Positions 23,548 through 32,661 of a DNA stretch of 64,000 nt are shown one piece after another. The position numbers were made by a program, and so were the translations under genes. The notes under the pieces are model-generated. The model was not told where the DNA came from, ran no database searches, and saw nothing but the letters and a program-made list of their open reading frames with translations. Positions within the stretch are counted from its first letter, which is position 1. Every line of letters begins with the position of its first letter. The DNA comes from Chitinophaga sp. YR573 (GTDB lineage: Bacteria > Bacteroidota > Bacteroidia > Chitinophagales > Chitinophagaceae), in the NCBI RefSeq assembly GCF_900110995.1, contig NZ_FOJF01000001.1:4128803-4192802 (forward strand), read 5' to 3'.

Positions 23548-25482
23548 TTAATGCCTCAGGTTTTTCACTGGAAGCGTAAGCAAAACACTAGTACCTCTGT
23601 CATTGGAGGTAATTTCTATGTTGGCCTTCATTTTATTCTCTTTCGCTAATATTTCCAAACGCTCTTTGGCTATTGTTCCCGACAAAGACTGATGGTTGGC
23701 TTTCGCATTAGACGTATTACCCCAACCCTTTCCATTGTCGGTTATTTTTACTAACAATTGATTTTCCTGCGGGGAAATTTCTAATGATATCCATCCTTTA
23801 TTAGAATGATTACCTATGCCATGGATAATGGCATTTTCAACGAAAGGTTGAATCAGCATAGGAGGAATTAATATTGCTGATGTATCCGTATCCGGTGTTG
23901 CGATTTCGTATCCGAAAGTATATTCGAAACGCATTTGTTGCAAACTCAGATAGTTTTCTATGGCATCTAATTCTTCGTCGAGCGGAACATAGGTTTTTCG
24001 GCTTAGTTCTAAGCTGCTTCGGAGCAATTTGCTGAATTGGCTTAGATATTTTATCGACTTTTCCTTTTCATCAAACCGGATAAAACTTTGCAGTGCCGAT
24101 AAAGTATTAAAGATAAAATGCGGCTCCATTTGCGTTCGTAGTAATTGTTGTTGGAGTAGGATTTTCTCCTTTTCCTGTTTTTGTCTTTTTTGCCGTTGGA
24201 TAAAATAAAGCAGCATGGCCCAGGAAACTGCAAGTAGTGCCAGTAATCCGAAAATAAACAACAATAGCTTATTGTTTTCAAGACGCTGTGTTGTATAATC
24301 AATTGTTCGGTTAAGGCTATGAATAGACCTGTCCTTCGATTGTAACTGGTAAATAGTGGCCATCTCTTCAGTAGCCTGAATACCCGAATTTATGAGAATG
24401 TTATCTTTTAGTTCTGATAGCTCGTCTGCTTCTTTTTGAGCTCTGATATTATTACCTATGGCAAAATAATAGTGCATTTTAGCCTGTTTGTTCAGGCATT
24501 TTTCATAAGAAGAAAGTCCATGTAAATGTTGGTATTCAATTTTATCGGCATCCTTAATTGAGTGTGCAGCTTCGGAGAATTGCCGGGTTCGAACATATAA
24601 ATCAATAAGATTGGCTAAGGTGATATAGCTGTTTCTTACTGCATTCTGTTTGTCGGGATTGGCCAGTAAATTTTCTGTATCGTACTCTTTTACCAGATTG
24701 TAATAACGTATTGCAGTATCATACTGATTGGTTAATGAGTAATAGGTTGCCGTATTTTCATTAGTAAATCTGATTTGCATTAAGTCTTTTGTATTCTCAG
24801 AAATATTCCTTAGTTCTTTTAGGTAAAAAAGTAGTGAATCTGTGTTGTAAATACCGCCCTCTGCACAAGATGTAAATAATTGTGAATATGCCCGGAAATA
24901 GTAGTTGTAGTGGTTATTCGGCAGTTTTTTCAAAATATTTAGCGCGAGCTGGTTTTGTTGAACGGCCTTCTGGTACTGATTGATTTTTTTATTATCCTGA
25001 GCTGCATTGAGCAGGCAGATTACCTTGGATAAAGGTTTACTTTGAAGTGAATCATCGTTCATTATTATGGCAGCAGATTTATTGAAATAATACACTGCCT
25101 GATAGAACTTATCTTCAGTTTCTGCGATTAATCCGGCTCCATTGTAAATAGTAAATTTCAGCTCATTAAATTCTTTTTCCCTTTCTATCAGATCTAAAGC
25201 GATATTAATGTGGTATTTCGCACTATCAGTATTGGATTTTACCAGATTTTTGGCAATATGATAATGAATGAAAGCTAAACTAGGACTACTTTCAGCGAAA
25301 TCTTTTTGTTTGAGTTCACTTGCCCAGAAAGCGAGTTTATCCACCTGTTTATTTTGGTCGAGGCTGTCGTTTATTACCTCTAGCCTTTTCAATAATTCTT
25401 CCGGAGCGGTTGATGCATTTTCGGGTTTCGATTGACAGGAAATTACCAGAAGCGGTAAAAAAAATAGAACTGCTCTGTTCAT
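23548..25482 (-). CDS. LytS-type sensor histidine kinase with N-terminal TPR region
   Basis: A 644-residue kinase. The N-terminus has a lipoprotein-like signal (LLVISCQSK), then about 350 residues of helical TPR-like sequence outside the membrane. One transmembrane helix (LLLFIFGLLALLAVSWAMLLYF) lies near residue 405. The His_kinase domain carries MEPHFIFNTLSALQSFIRF, and the ATPase domain has N-box VENAIIHGIGNHS and ITDNGKGWG. The stop overlaps no gene downstream; its ATG overlaps the response-regulator stop by one base. Lipidation plus a transmembrane helix would be unusual, so the Cys may be fortuitous. Confidence 0.88.
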   Translation of the reverse strand: MNRAVLFFLPLLVISCQSKPENASTAPEELLKRLEVINDSLDQNKQVDKLAFWASELKQKDFAESSPSLAFIHYHIAKNLVKSNTDSAKYHINIALDLIEREKEFNELKFTIYNGAGLIAETEDKFYQAVYYFNKSAAIIMNDDSLQSKPLSKVICLLNAAQDNKKINQYQKAVQQNQLALNILKKLPNNHYNYYFRAYSQLFTSCAEGGIYNTDSLLFYLKELRNISENTKDLMQIRFTNENTATYYSLTNQYDTAIRYYNLVKEYDTENLLANPDKQNAVRNSYITLANLIDLYVRTRQFSEAAHSIKDADKIEYQHLHGLSSYEKCLNKQAKMHYYFAIGNNIRAQKEADELSELKDNILINSGIQATEEMATIYQLQSKDRSIHSLNRTIDYTTQRLENNKLLLFIFGLLALLAVSWAMLLYFIQRQKRQKQEKEKILLQQQLLRTQMEPHFIFNTLSALQSFIRFDEKEKSIKYLSQFSKLLRSSLELSRKTYVPLDEELDAIENYLSLQQMRFEYTFGYEIATPDTDTSAILIPPMLIQPFVENAIIHGIGNHSNKGWISLEISPQENQLLVKITDNGKGWGNTSNAKANHQSLSGTIAKERLEILAKENKMKANIEITSNDRGTSVLLTLPVKNLRH

Positions 25483-26231
25483 TATTTAAAGGGACTTAAG
25501 TGATCTAAAATGAACTCTTTTCTACGCGTAGCAACAGGGATTTCAGAAAGGTCTTTCATTATCATTACGCCTGTTTTCAGATATTTGTCAATAAAGTTTT
25601 TGTTCACGATATAGGATTGATGTGTTCTTATAAAAAAATCACCGGGTAAGAGGTCTTCGTAATATTTTAAAGGTTTGGAAGCAAGTACTTTTTTATTGTT
25701 TTCAAGGTGAATTTGGGTGTAAGAACCCTCTCCTGAAAGATATATTATTTCATTCAGCCGTATCATTTGCAAACAATCTAATGATGTGATGCAGATGATA
25801 TCGTTCATCCCAATAGGTTTTGCCAAACCATGTTCTTTTAGAATATTAATCTGACCCTGATAATCAGTATGTTTAACTTTCCTAAGCTTTTGTATCGCTA
25901 TGGAGAATTCTTCACTGTCTATTGGTTTCAGAAGATAATCCAATGCTCCATATTTAATGGCTTTTATGGCAAAATGATTATAAGCGGTGATGAAAATAAT
26001 ATGAAAAGCAGGTTCATCCAGCTGATTAAGGATATCGAAAGCGGTACCATCGGCCAACTGAATATCCATCAATACTAAGTCAGGTTTTGTGTTTTTTATC
26101 ATTTGTAAGGCTTCCCCAACTGTAGCCGCTGTGGCTTCTAACTTTAGACTTTTTTCTTGCGAAACCAACCATTCCAGCTCTTTTTTTATCGCAGGCTCGT
26201 CTTCTACAATTAATGTTTTTATTTGGTACAT
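25482..26231 (-). CDS. LytTR-family response regulator
   Basis: A 249-residue protein. The receiver domain has the acidic pair VEDEP, phospho-acceptor Asp in DLVLMDIQLADG near residue 56, the Thr/Ser and Lys in IIFITAYNHF and YLLKPID. The C-terminal LytTR DNA-binding domain includes IIYLSGEGSYTQIHLENNKK and FIRTHQSYIVN. It is first in the operon and translationally coupled to the kinase (TAATG). Targets are not visible in the window. Confidence 0.92.
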   Translation of the reverse strand: MYQIKTLIVEDEPAIKKELEWLVSQEKSLKLEATAATVGEALQMIKNTKPDLVLMDIQLADGTAFDILNQLDEPAFHIIFITAYNHFAIKAIKYGALDYLLKPIDSEEFSIAIQKLRKVKHTDYQGQINILKEHGLAKPIGMNDIICITSLDCLQMIRLNEIIYLSGEGSYTQIHLENNKKVLASKPLKYYEDLLPGDFFIRTHQSYIVNKNFIDKYLKTGVMIMKDLSEIPVATRRKEFILDHLSPFK

Positions 26232-26266
26232 GCAGGAAATTATTAATACCTAAAATTAGGCTTTAA

Positions 26267-26646
26267 TCATGGTTGTTTATTGATTTTAATTATCCATAAA
26301 GACGTAATCCTCATTAAATCATCAAATTTATAATCCTGTTTTCCGGTTAGTGAGGATTGAAGTACCACCTCTTTTGCTGATTGGCTGCAGAGAATGTTGG
26401 GGGAGTGTTGTAGAATTGACCGGGGTTTGGTTGGGGTTTGAAGGGTGGATTTCCAAAGAAGTTTCATCCTGTCTTCTTCTCATGCAATGAAGAAAAATGA
26501 ATCTGGATTCTGCTTTAATTTTTTCAGTGTTAAAGCTTTCTTCCAGATATTTTTCATCGTTTCTTCAGAATTAGTTTTTCGCAAAAGTTTCAAAAAAGTC
26601 TGTATTCCAATGTTTTGTACGGTTTCAAAGTATTCAATAGAAGCTT
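26267..26646 (-). pseudogene. Possible gene remnant between S41 peptidase and response regulator
   Basis: One minus-strand frame is nearly open across this gap. It reads ASIEYFETVQNIGIQTFLKL and continues to NPDSFFFIA, a stop, then EEDRMKLLWKSTLQTPTK and a closing TGA at 26,267. The composition is protein-like, but I do not recognise it and an in-frame stop interrupts it. Nothing else is seen in this 435-bp gap. Confidence 0.3.
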
Positions 26647-26666
26647 TATTGATTATAATTCATACC

Positions 26667-27677
26667 TTATTGCTCTAGTTTATTAATAAGATTTTTTATT
26701 TCAGGGATACTTAATTCTGTTTTTGTTTCGGTTTTTAAAATATTTTCTAACGCTTTAACATGGGCCGTTTTTAAAGCATTCTCAGCTTTTGTTTCCTGAT
26801 CAGGAGTTACACCAATATGTTCCCAATTGGTATGACTTACTGATGATGTAATTTTTCCTGCCGGAACAAGCAACAAATATTGATCCTGAATAATAAAATT
26901 GTCTACGGGATTGGCTGCGCCACCCGTTCTTTCACCAATTATTTCAGCTAATTTATTTTGCCGTAAAAAATAAGCAAGTGCTTCACCTGCAGAAAATGTT
27001 TTATTGCTGGTCAGAATATATATCTTTTTATGAAGGTATTTCTGTCCGGAAACCTTTGATTGTGTGCTGTTTTGGACGGTTTTATTTGTATGCCTGAAAT
27101 AAGTCGTATACAGGTTGGTTTTAGTATTAAAAAAATAACTGCAGAACAGGAGAAGCATTCCGTTATCTCCTCCACCGTTTTCCCTAAGGTCAAGGATCAG
27201 AGAATTGGTATTGGCAACAAAATTCATTGCAGATGCTAATACTCTTGCACTTGATTTAGGGTCTGCAAACCCTTTGAAATTAATATAACCGATATTGCCT
27301 TCTAATCTTTGAACATTTTCAAATCCAAAATTTTCAAGACTGTTTTGAAAGTTGTATAATTTCTCCCTTTCTTTCTCATTTATCTTCTCTTCGGGAGTAT
27401 AATTTTCGATATATTTAACGAAAAAATGCTTGTCTTCAATACCTGTTCTTAACTTTTCGGTAAGCAACACTGCGAAGTCTTTTTTACTTACATTATCAAA
27501 AGCCCCTTTTTTAACTTCACTTTGAAATAAAGAGTCTACTTTTTTATAAGCATTTCCATCAATATAATATTGCTGTACCTTTTCTGTAATATCAGACAGT
27601 ACTTTTGTATTGTTATCTCTCTGTGCATAGGAGATGATAGAATGAAAGAGGAAAATCCCCGTAAGTAATTTTTTCAT
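26667..27677 (-). CDS. S41-family C-terminal processing peptidase-like protein
   Basis: A 336-residue exported protein with signal peptide MKKLLTGIFLFHSIISYAQ. The peptidase core is present: NIGYINFKGFADP, SLILDLRENGGGDNGMLLLF, IYILTSNKTFSAGEALAYFL with the catalytic Ser, and ERTGGAANP. No PDZ domain is seen, as in the interphotoreceptor-retinoid-binding-like members. The frame is open to an upstream ATG at 27,701, but the start at 27,677 gives a clean signal peptide. It is preceded by a same-strand AraC regulator. Confidence 0.88.
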   Translation of the reverse strand: MKKLLTGIFLFHSIISYAQRDNNTKVLSDITEKVQQYYIDGNAYKKVDSLFQSEVKKGAFDNVSKKDFAVLLTEKLRTGIEDKHFFVKYIENYTPEEKINEKEREKLYNFQNSLENFGFENVQRLEGNIGYINFKGFADPKSSARVLASAMNFVANTNSLILDLRENGGGDNGMLLLFCSYFFNTKTNLYTTYFRHTNKTVQNSTQSKVSGQKYLHKKIYILTSNKTFSAGEALAYFLRQNKLAEIIGERTGGAANPVDNFIIQDQYLLLVPAGKITSSVSHTNWEHIGVTPDQETKAENALKTAHVKALENILKTETKTELSIPEIKNLINKLEQ

Positions 27678-27745
27678 GAAAACAGAATGTAATATTTCCA
27701 CAAAAGTATTTCAATGAATAGGATATAAATTGTAAAAATGGAAAC

Positions 27746-28540
27746 TTAAATAAATAACCAGATATTATTCTGTTCCGTATCTACATTTTCAAAAAACTTT
27801 TTGGGGCTTATTTTGGTAAGTTCCTTAAAATCTTTAATAAGATGCGACTGGTCATAAAAAAGATTTTCATAGGAAAGTTCTGTGAGATTCTTTACTTTTT
27901 TATTTGAGATCAAGGCTTTTCGGAATCGCTGAATCTTTCTGTATTCAGAAGAAGGTTTGCCTAAATATCTTTTAGATAATTTATTTAAATATTGTCTTGT
28001 AATGCTGCTTTTTGTAGCAATTTCTTCTATACTAAGTTCAGACTCAAAATCAGAGACTATTGTATAAGCAAGCATCAAATCTTTCAGCTTGAATTTCAAA
28101 AGCAAATAGTTTTCCAGCCACTGTATCTGTGTCTTCCTGTCGGACTCTTTTAAGATACGATCCATTATTTCTTTAAAATCTGAATCCTGAATTTTATCTT
28201 TTAAACCTATACTCGTATCTGCCTCAAAGAAGTGATAAATTCCCAACGGTTTAAAGTACACAGTAACTTCATTAATAGACTGCTGATAAAGGATTTCTGT
28301 AGGAACAGAGCATCTGGAAACAAAATCAATGATCAGATTTTCTGATGAAGATTCATGAATTTCCAACCATCCTTTTTCCTGAATTATAGATGCATTCTGG
28401 CAGGCTGACAAAATAAAATAGTTGTCTGGAAATGTAAGATATCTGATCGGCAGTTGAGATTCATCCTTTAACATGAAATAATAACCTTCGATATATTTTT
28501 TAAGAATGGGATGGATCGGCTGATAAAAATTGACTTTCAT
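27746..28540 (-). CDS. AraC-family transcriptional regulator
   Basis: A 264-residue protein with an N-terminal DUF6597-like domain (NFYQPIHPILKKYIEGYYFM) and a C-terminal AraC HTH pair (LSIEEIATKSSITRQYLNKL, then YRKIQRFRKALI and FYDQSHLIKDFKELTKISPK). The start is placed at MKVNFYQP (28,540); the frame is open seven codons further. It is followed by the S41 peptidase 69 bp downstream and may control it. Confidence 0.88.
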   Translation of the reverse strand: MKVNFYQPIHPILKKYIEGYYFMLKDESQLPIRYLTFPDNYFILSACQNASIIQEKGWLEIHESSSENLIIDFVSRCSVPTEILYQQSINEVTVYFKPLGIYHFFEADTSIGLKDKIQDSDFKEIMDRILKESDRKTQIQWLENYLLLKFKLKDLMLAYTIVSDFESELSIEEIATKSSITRQYLNKLSKRYLGKPSSEYRKIQRFRKALISNKKVKNLTELSYENLFYDQSHLIKDFKELTKISPKKFFENVDTEQNNIWLFI

Positions 28541-28743
28541 ATAATGAGCTTGCTTAACCATTTAGGTTATAAAAGAAGTTCCGGGAAAAATAGGAACATT
28601 CCCGGGAAATAAAGATACAATGGATAATGATTACGGATAGAAGAATACGCCAATGTTTTAGAATATAGGTTGTTTCATCCGATTGTGGTTCAGTAATGTT
28701 CATCCCTTTTTGACATAGACAGGCTTTAAATCCGGTTACCATA

Positions 28744-28806
28744 ACCAGTAGGTGCCGTTCTGTTCAGCTCCGCTATTCGCAGCCTTACATCACGGCACCT
28801 GCTGGT
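28744..28806. repeat. Inverted repeat with 14-bp arms
   Basis: ACCAGTAGGTGCCG (28,744-28,757) and CGGCACCTGCTGGT (28,793-28,806) match at 13 of 14 positions around a 35-base centre. It lies 32 bp after the stop of the DUF3303-like gene. It has no T-tract, so it is not a clear intrinsic terminator. Confidence 0.6.
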
Positions 28807-28837
28807 TGGTAATTAGTTACTCCGTTCCGGCAAAGAA

Positions 28838-29149
28838 TTACAAGGCCATCGCAAAGGATTTTGCCGTCATTTCAAGTCCTCTCTTCAGATCATCCGCATT
28901 CATAACAGGAGAAAATTCAACTTTGGCATTCAAGCTGACAAAAAACGGTTCTGCAATAGAAGGGATCTCGGATGGGTCATGAAGCTCAAAAACCATTATG
29001 CAGGCTCTGCACCCATCAATAGTTGTAAAATAGGAGGACTCAGGATGGACTCTGTCCATAGTGGAATTGATAATCTCACTGAGAGTACCATCTTTGATAG
29101 CTTTGTTTGACGCAATTACATCCATCGTCACTCTTAACATTGTACGCAT
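28838..29149 (-). CDS. Small DUF3303/GYD-like protein
   Basis: A 103-residue cytoplasmic protein of the ferredoxin-like small-domain type: MLRVTMDVIASNKAIKDGTL, SYFTTIDGCRACIMVFELHD and VEFSPVMNADDLKRGLE. The function of this group is unknown. It is on the same strand as the DsrE-like gene 63 bp upstream and may belong to that cluster. Confidence 0.65.
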   Translation of the reverse strand: MRTMLRVTMDVIASNKAIKDGTLSEIINSTMDRVHPESSYFTTIDGCRACIMVFELHDPSEIPSIAEPFFVSLNAKVEFSPVMNADDLKRGLEMTAKSFAMAL

Positions 29150-29212
29150 GTTGTTGTGTTTTTGATTTTTAAATAAAATGTTATGTAGAAATTAAGCAAG
29201 TATTACGCTTCA

Positions 29213-29629
29213 CTAATGCGCCACTTTGATATACCCCCAGCCTTCTCTCTGTTTAGTGATTATTTCATAAATGGCATCCGGTACAACGTTAACACCCGGG
29301 ATCAGTTCACTGGCATCTTTATTATTCCGCTTCATGGTAGCACCACATACTTTTACGCTCACTTTTTTATTGTTCAGCAGCTCCGTAAGGGCAGGGGTAA
29401 TTTTTGATTTATCTTTCAATACCATATCCAGTGCATCACCATAAACGGCTACCTCCAGCTGTGCATCCGGACTGCCTTTCAAAATACCATTCAATTGCCG
29501 TATCACCGTGTTATGATCCTCTACTGATTTACTGGTAATATCAAATATTACTTTGTAATCAGCCTGGGCATAAGATGCGAGATATCCAAGCAAATACCCA
29601 ACAAGTATGAACAGCTTTTTCATGATCAT
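29213..29629 (-). CDS. Exported DsrE-family protein
   Basis: A 138-residue protein with a signal peptide (LFILVGYLLGYLASYAQA) and a DsrE/DsrF-like domain: YKVIFDITSKSVEDHN, LEVAVYGDALDMVLKD, VKVCGATMKRNN with the conserved Cys, and VVPDAIYEIITKQREGW. DsrE-like proteins bind or carry sulfur on Cys. ATGs at 29,629 and 29,623 both fit. It is next to a TsdA-like cytochrome and a Tat-exported protein, which supports a sulfur or redox role. Confidence 0.82.
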   Translation of the reverse strand: MIMKKLFILVGYLLGYLASYAQADYKVIFDITSKSVEDHNTVIRQLNGILKGSPDAQLEVAVYGDALDMVLKDKSKITPALTELLNNKKVSVKVCGATMKRNNKDASELIPGVNVVPDAIYEIITKQREGWGYIKVAH

Positions 29630-29652
29630 ATTTTTATTTGAAATGATGAATA

Positions 29653-30600
29653 TTAACGGGCATTCTTTTGATGAAGAATAGGACCAAAAGGCCCGTATTT
29701 ATGTTGTTGCTCAGAAAAGGTATCGCCGAACGGTCCAAAAGGATGATCTGCCGGTTTGGTGCTTATTACTGGCCAGTCATCAGGGAATACTTTAACAGGA
29801 CGTGGTTGTGAATTTACAAAGGCGGCCACATCCCAGGCTTCCTCATCCGTTAATTGCGCAGCGCCAAACGGCATATTGTTTTTTACATATCCGGCAAATC
29901 TCGATAATCTGTAAAGGCCGGCACCTGTATTATAAGTTTTCTCTCCCCACAAAGGCGGGTACACGTACTCAACAGCATCTGCAGATGATTTCCCATCGCC
30001 ATTTTCTCCATGGCATTTACTGCATTGCTGCACATATACCAGCTTACCTTTTGTGGTATCCGCACTTCTTTCCAGATACACCATTTCTTTTATTCCGCTT
30101 CCTGGTGGTTTGTATCCTTTAGGTACATCTTTCCCCAGCCATTGTATATAGGCTACCATGGCCCTGAGCTCCCGGCTGTTGCTGTCAAGCGCTTTACCAT
30201 CCAGACTGCGGATCAGGCAATCATTCACTCTTTTGGCAATCGATTCAACGGTACCACTTCTTTCCCTGAATTTCGGGTAGGTAGATGCTGTGCCGCCATA
30301 ATTGTTTCCCCAGCTTTTAGTGCCCGCCTCCAGGTGGCAATTCTGGCAGTTCATACCATTGCTGATGGCCGCTATTTTTCCTTTAGGTCCCAGGTATACG
30401 GAGGTATGCGCAATAAGGTCCCGGCCATACCGGATCATTGCGCCATTTGGTGTATGCGGGATCGTACCCGTATCGGGAGCTATCCATAACATCACCATTG
30501 ACTTTTTAACATGATGCTTGCTGAAAAACAGCTTAATAACAACCAGGATCAATCCCAGCAACAACATGCTCCACAACACCCGGAAAGAAATCTGTTTCAT
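29653..30600 (-). CDS. Dihaem c-type cytochrome, thiosulfate dehydrogenase (TsdA)-like
   Basis: A 315-residue protein anchored by one N-terminal helix (LWSMLLLGLILVVIKLFF). Haem-binding motifs CQNCH (residues 85-89) and CSKCH (193-197) lie in two cytochrome c domains. The context YGRDLIAHTSVYLGPKGKI, NCQNCHLEAGT and RVNDCLIRSLDGKAL matches TsdA proteins, which oxidise two thiosulfate to tetrathionate or run the reverse. The substrate is inferred only from similarity. The ATG at 30,600 overlaps the stop of the Tat-exported protein (ATGA), so the pair is cotranscribed. Confidence 0.82.
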   Translation of the reverse strand: MKQISFRVLWSMLLLGLILVVIKLFFSKHHVKKSMVMLWIAPDTGTIPHTPNGAMIRYGRDLIAHTSVYLGPKGKIAAISNGMNCQNCHLEAGTKSWGNNYGGTASTYPKFRERSGTVESIAKRVNDCLIRSLDGKALDSNSRELRAMVAYIQWLGKDVPKGYKPPGSGIKEMVYLERSADTTKGKLVYVQQCSKCHGENGDGKSSADAVEYVYPPLWGEKTYNTGAGLYRLSRFAGYVKNNMPFGAAQLTDEEAWDVAAFVNSQPRPVKVFPDDWPVISTKPADHPFGPFGDTFSEQQHKYGPFGPILHQKNAR

Positions 30601-31298
30601 CCCGCAAAACAATAGCCGCAATTCCGTTCCTGGGCACGACCAACAGCCCACACACCAGAAGGCACCAGTTGTATCCCCGGTAAGATTCCTTCAATCCATT
30701 CTTTTTTTACCTCAGCAGCATCGAGCGACATGTTTTGTGCCACCACTGCACTATACACTGTTATCGCCATGTTACATACACAGAATAATACACCACTGTC
30801 CTGTAGTTCATTGATCCCAATGGCTACGTCTCCAACGCCCGGAACTTTAAAATCTCCCGGTTTAGGCTCCCAGAAAGGATTTCTGACTGCCGGAGCTTTT
30901 GTGGCAGGATCATCTGCCTTAAATAGTTCTCCGAATTTATACTTGGCCCATAGCTCACTTTTCATCGCATATGGAATCGCGTCGTGACGTAATACCACCA
31001 CCACACAACACTCTTTTTCGGGTGTGCCCGTAGCTGCATTGGTTAATAAAAACACTTTAGGCCAGGCAAAAGGCAATATATCGTGTGGACGAACTACATC
31101 CAGCACCATTTTGTGTTTCCCCTTGATTTTATTCACCCATGTTTCGGGGTCTTCAAGGCCAGTATTCATTTTTTCCGGGGAGAACGCTGCCTGCAGGTCC
31201 AGAGGAACAAAAGACGGCACAGTAAACACTGTTGCCCCTGCGATGATCTTCCCGAGAAAATCGCGGCGATTGGTTGATTCATTTTCAGTATAACTCAT
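30597..31298 (-). CDS. Tat-exported protein of the cytochrome cluster
   Basis: A 233-residue protein with a twin-arginine signal (TNRRDFLGKIIAGATVF). The mature part has a DsrE-like pattern (LLTNAATGTPEKECCVVVVL, IGINELQDSGVLFCVCNMAI, IQLVPSGVWAVGRAQE) including Cys in FCVCN and a C-terminal CGYC. Tat export suggests folding or cofactor binding in the cytoplasm. It is first in the operon with the TsdA-like cytochrome and the exported DsrE protein. The function is inferred as sulfur-compound handling. Confidence 0.75.
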   Translation of the reverse strand: MSYTENESTNRRDFLGKIIAGATVFTVPSFVPLDLQAAFSPEKMNTGLEDPETWVNKIKGKHKMVLDVVRPHDILPFAWPKVFLLTNAATGTPEKECCVVVVLRHDAIPYAMKSELWAKYKFGELFKADDPATKAPAVRNPFWEPKPGDFKVPGVGDVAIGINELQDSGVLFCVCNMAITVYSAVVAQNMSLDAAEVKKEWIEGILPGIQLVPSGVWAVGRAQERNCGYCFAG

Positions 31299-31505
31299 AT
31301 GGTTGCTATTTTGATGAACGTATAGGATCAGCTATTAGCAATAGCATGCAGTTAATAAAACGGCTTTAATGGAAAACGGGGATTTCGAAGAGGAGATGCA
31401 TTTTCGACATCATTAATACGAATTAACCGTATTAATAAGGGGAATTACAGGTGATGCTAATTTAGGAAAATAAGAGTGGGGACTATCGGATAAAAGTGAC
31501 AAAAT

Positions 31506-32324
31506 TTAAATTCCCAACGCCTGTTCCAGACTGCTTCGGAAACCAGGATATTCATGCGGCAAACATCCCGCGAAATGCCTGAACTCATTGATAAAATGGG
31601 TTTGGTCGCTGTACCCGAACCGGCTGGCCAACAAACACCATTGAAAATTCTTTTCTTTTTCTATGTATTCAATCGTTCGCCGGAAACGAACAATGCGACA
31701 AAATGTTTTCAGATGAAGCCCTGTTTGTTCCAGGAAACTTCTTTCTAAAGTACGTTTAGTAAGATAGGTTCCCGATTCCAGTTGCCGAATGGTAATATTC
31801 CCATCTGCTGCATATATCAACCGCATCGCCTCGTTCAGATTTCTTGAATATTTTCTTTCACTTAACAACTGGCGGATAAAAAATGCTTCCAGGATAGCAA
31901 TCTGTTGTTCTCCGTTACTGCATGCTCTTATCTGCTCCCCTAATTCATGTAATTGACAACCGGCAACAACCGACAGATCAGTACTTTTATTTGTGAATTT
32001 TGTTGCCGGAATATGGAAGAGTTTAAAGCAGGCACCTGGTTTAAGATTTACCACCAGGTTTTTCATTCCCGTATAAATGCAGAATTCACAAATAGTATCG
32101 TTCGGGCCTATAATGCTGTCTGATCCTATATATTCCTTATTGGTAATATCATAAACCTTATCCGGTGGGCCTAGATTAAATACGAGGTTTTGGATAAGGT
32201 GCGGCAATATGGTCATCTTCCGGCTGGCTTCCTCCTGGAAATCACTTTCCAGGATCAGGTAAGAAAGTATATAATCCTGTAACGATCTGTGTGACCGGAA
32301 AGATTGCACCTTAAACATATTCAA
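31506..32324 (-). CDS. AraC-family transcriptional regulator
   Basis: A 272-residue protein with an N-terminal DUF6597-like sensor domain (LQDYILSYLILESDF, LIQNLVFNLGPP, FCIYTGMKNLVVNLKPGACF) and a C-terminal AraC domain (NITIRQLESGTYLTKRTLER, FCRIVRFRRTIEYIE, FGYSDQTHFINEFRHFAG). It is 207 bp upstream of the Tat/cytochrome operon on the same strand and may regulate it. Confidence 0.9.
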   Translation of the reverse strand: MNMFKVQSFRSHRSLQDYILSYLILESDFQEEASRKMTILPHLIQNLVFNLGPPDKVYDITNKEYIGSDSIIGPNDTICEFCIYTGMKNLVVNLKPGACFKLFHIPATKFTNKSTDLSVVAGCQLHELGEQIRACSNGEQQIAILEAFFIRQLLSERKYSRNLNEAMRLIYAADGNITIRQLESGTYLTKRTLERSFLEQTGLHLKTFCRIVRFRRTIEYIEKEKNFQWCLLASRFGYSDQTHFINEFRHFAGCLPHEYPGFRSSLEQALGI

Positions 32325-32661
32325 ACGCTTTACCTGAAATTCAGCTTATAAATTATGGAATATTTGTGAATAAAGGGCCTAATTTATTACAAATCAATCT
32401 ATAAGGTGAAATTTAAATGATTAACAAGGGTATGCCTGGTTTCTGATATTGCCTTTTCGGGTAAAGTTGATGCCTCCTTTAAGTAGGGCTATGCCTACCA
32501 TAACCTGTCTAAAAGTTTTCATTATTCAGTATAGACTTTACATGATCAGAAGTGTGTCTTTTGCATCAGTACCCTACCCCGTCTTCTGTCTACATTGCCC
32601 AAACCGGATTTTTTTTATAGATTTATCACCGAAATGCAATACCCCTCCATTTTACAACTGT
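32325..32661. other. Intergenic region between AraC and ECF sigma genes
   Basis: This 337-bp divergent region must hold the promoters of both genes. No perfect TAnnTTTG element was found. The sigma-gene frame stays open through it, but the encoded sequence is not sigma-like. Nothing else is recognised. Confidence 0.4.

Noticed and set aside
28554..28742. Short minus-strand frame upstream of the AraC gene
   Set aside because: Low-complexity, no start context, no similarity that I recognise; it probably only holds the AraC promoter.
32449..32661. A longer N-terminus for the ECF sigma factor
   Set aside because: The 71 extra residues do not resemble sigma factors, and region 2 starts directly at the internal ATG.
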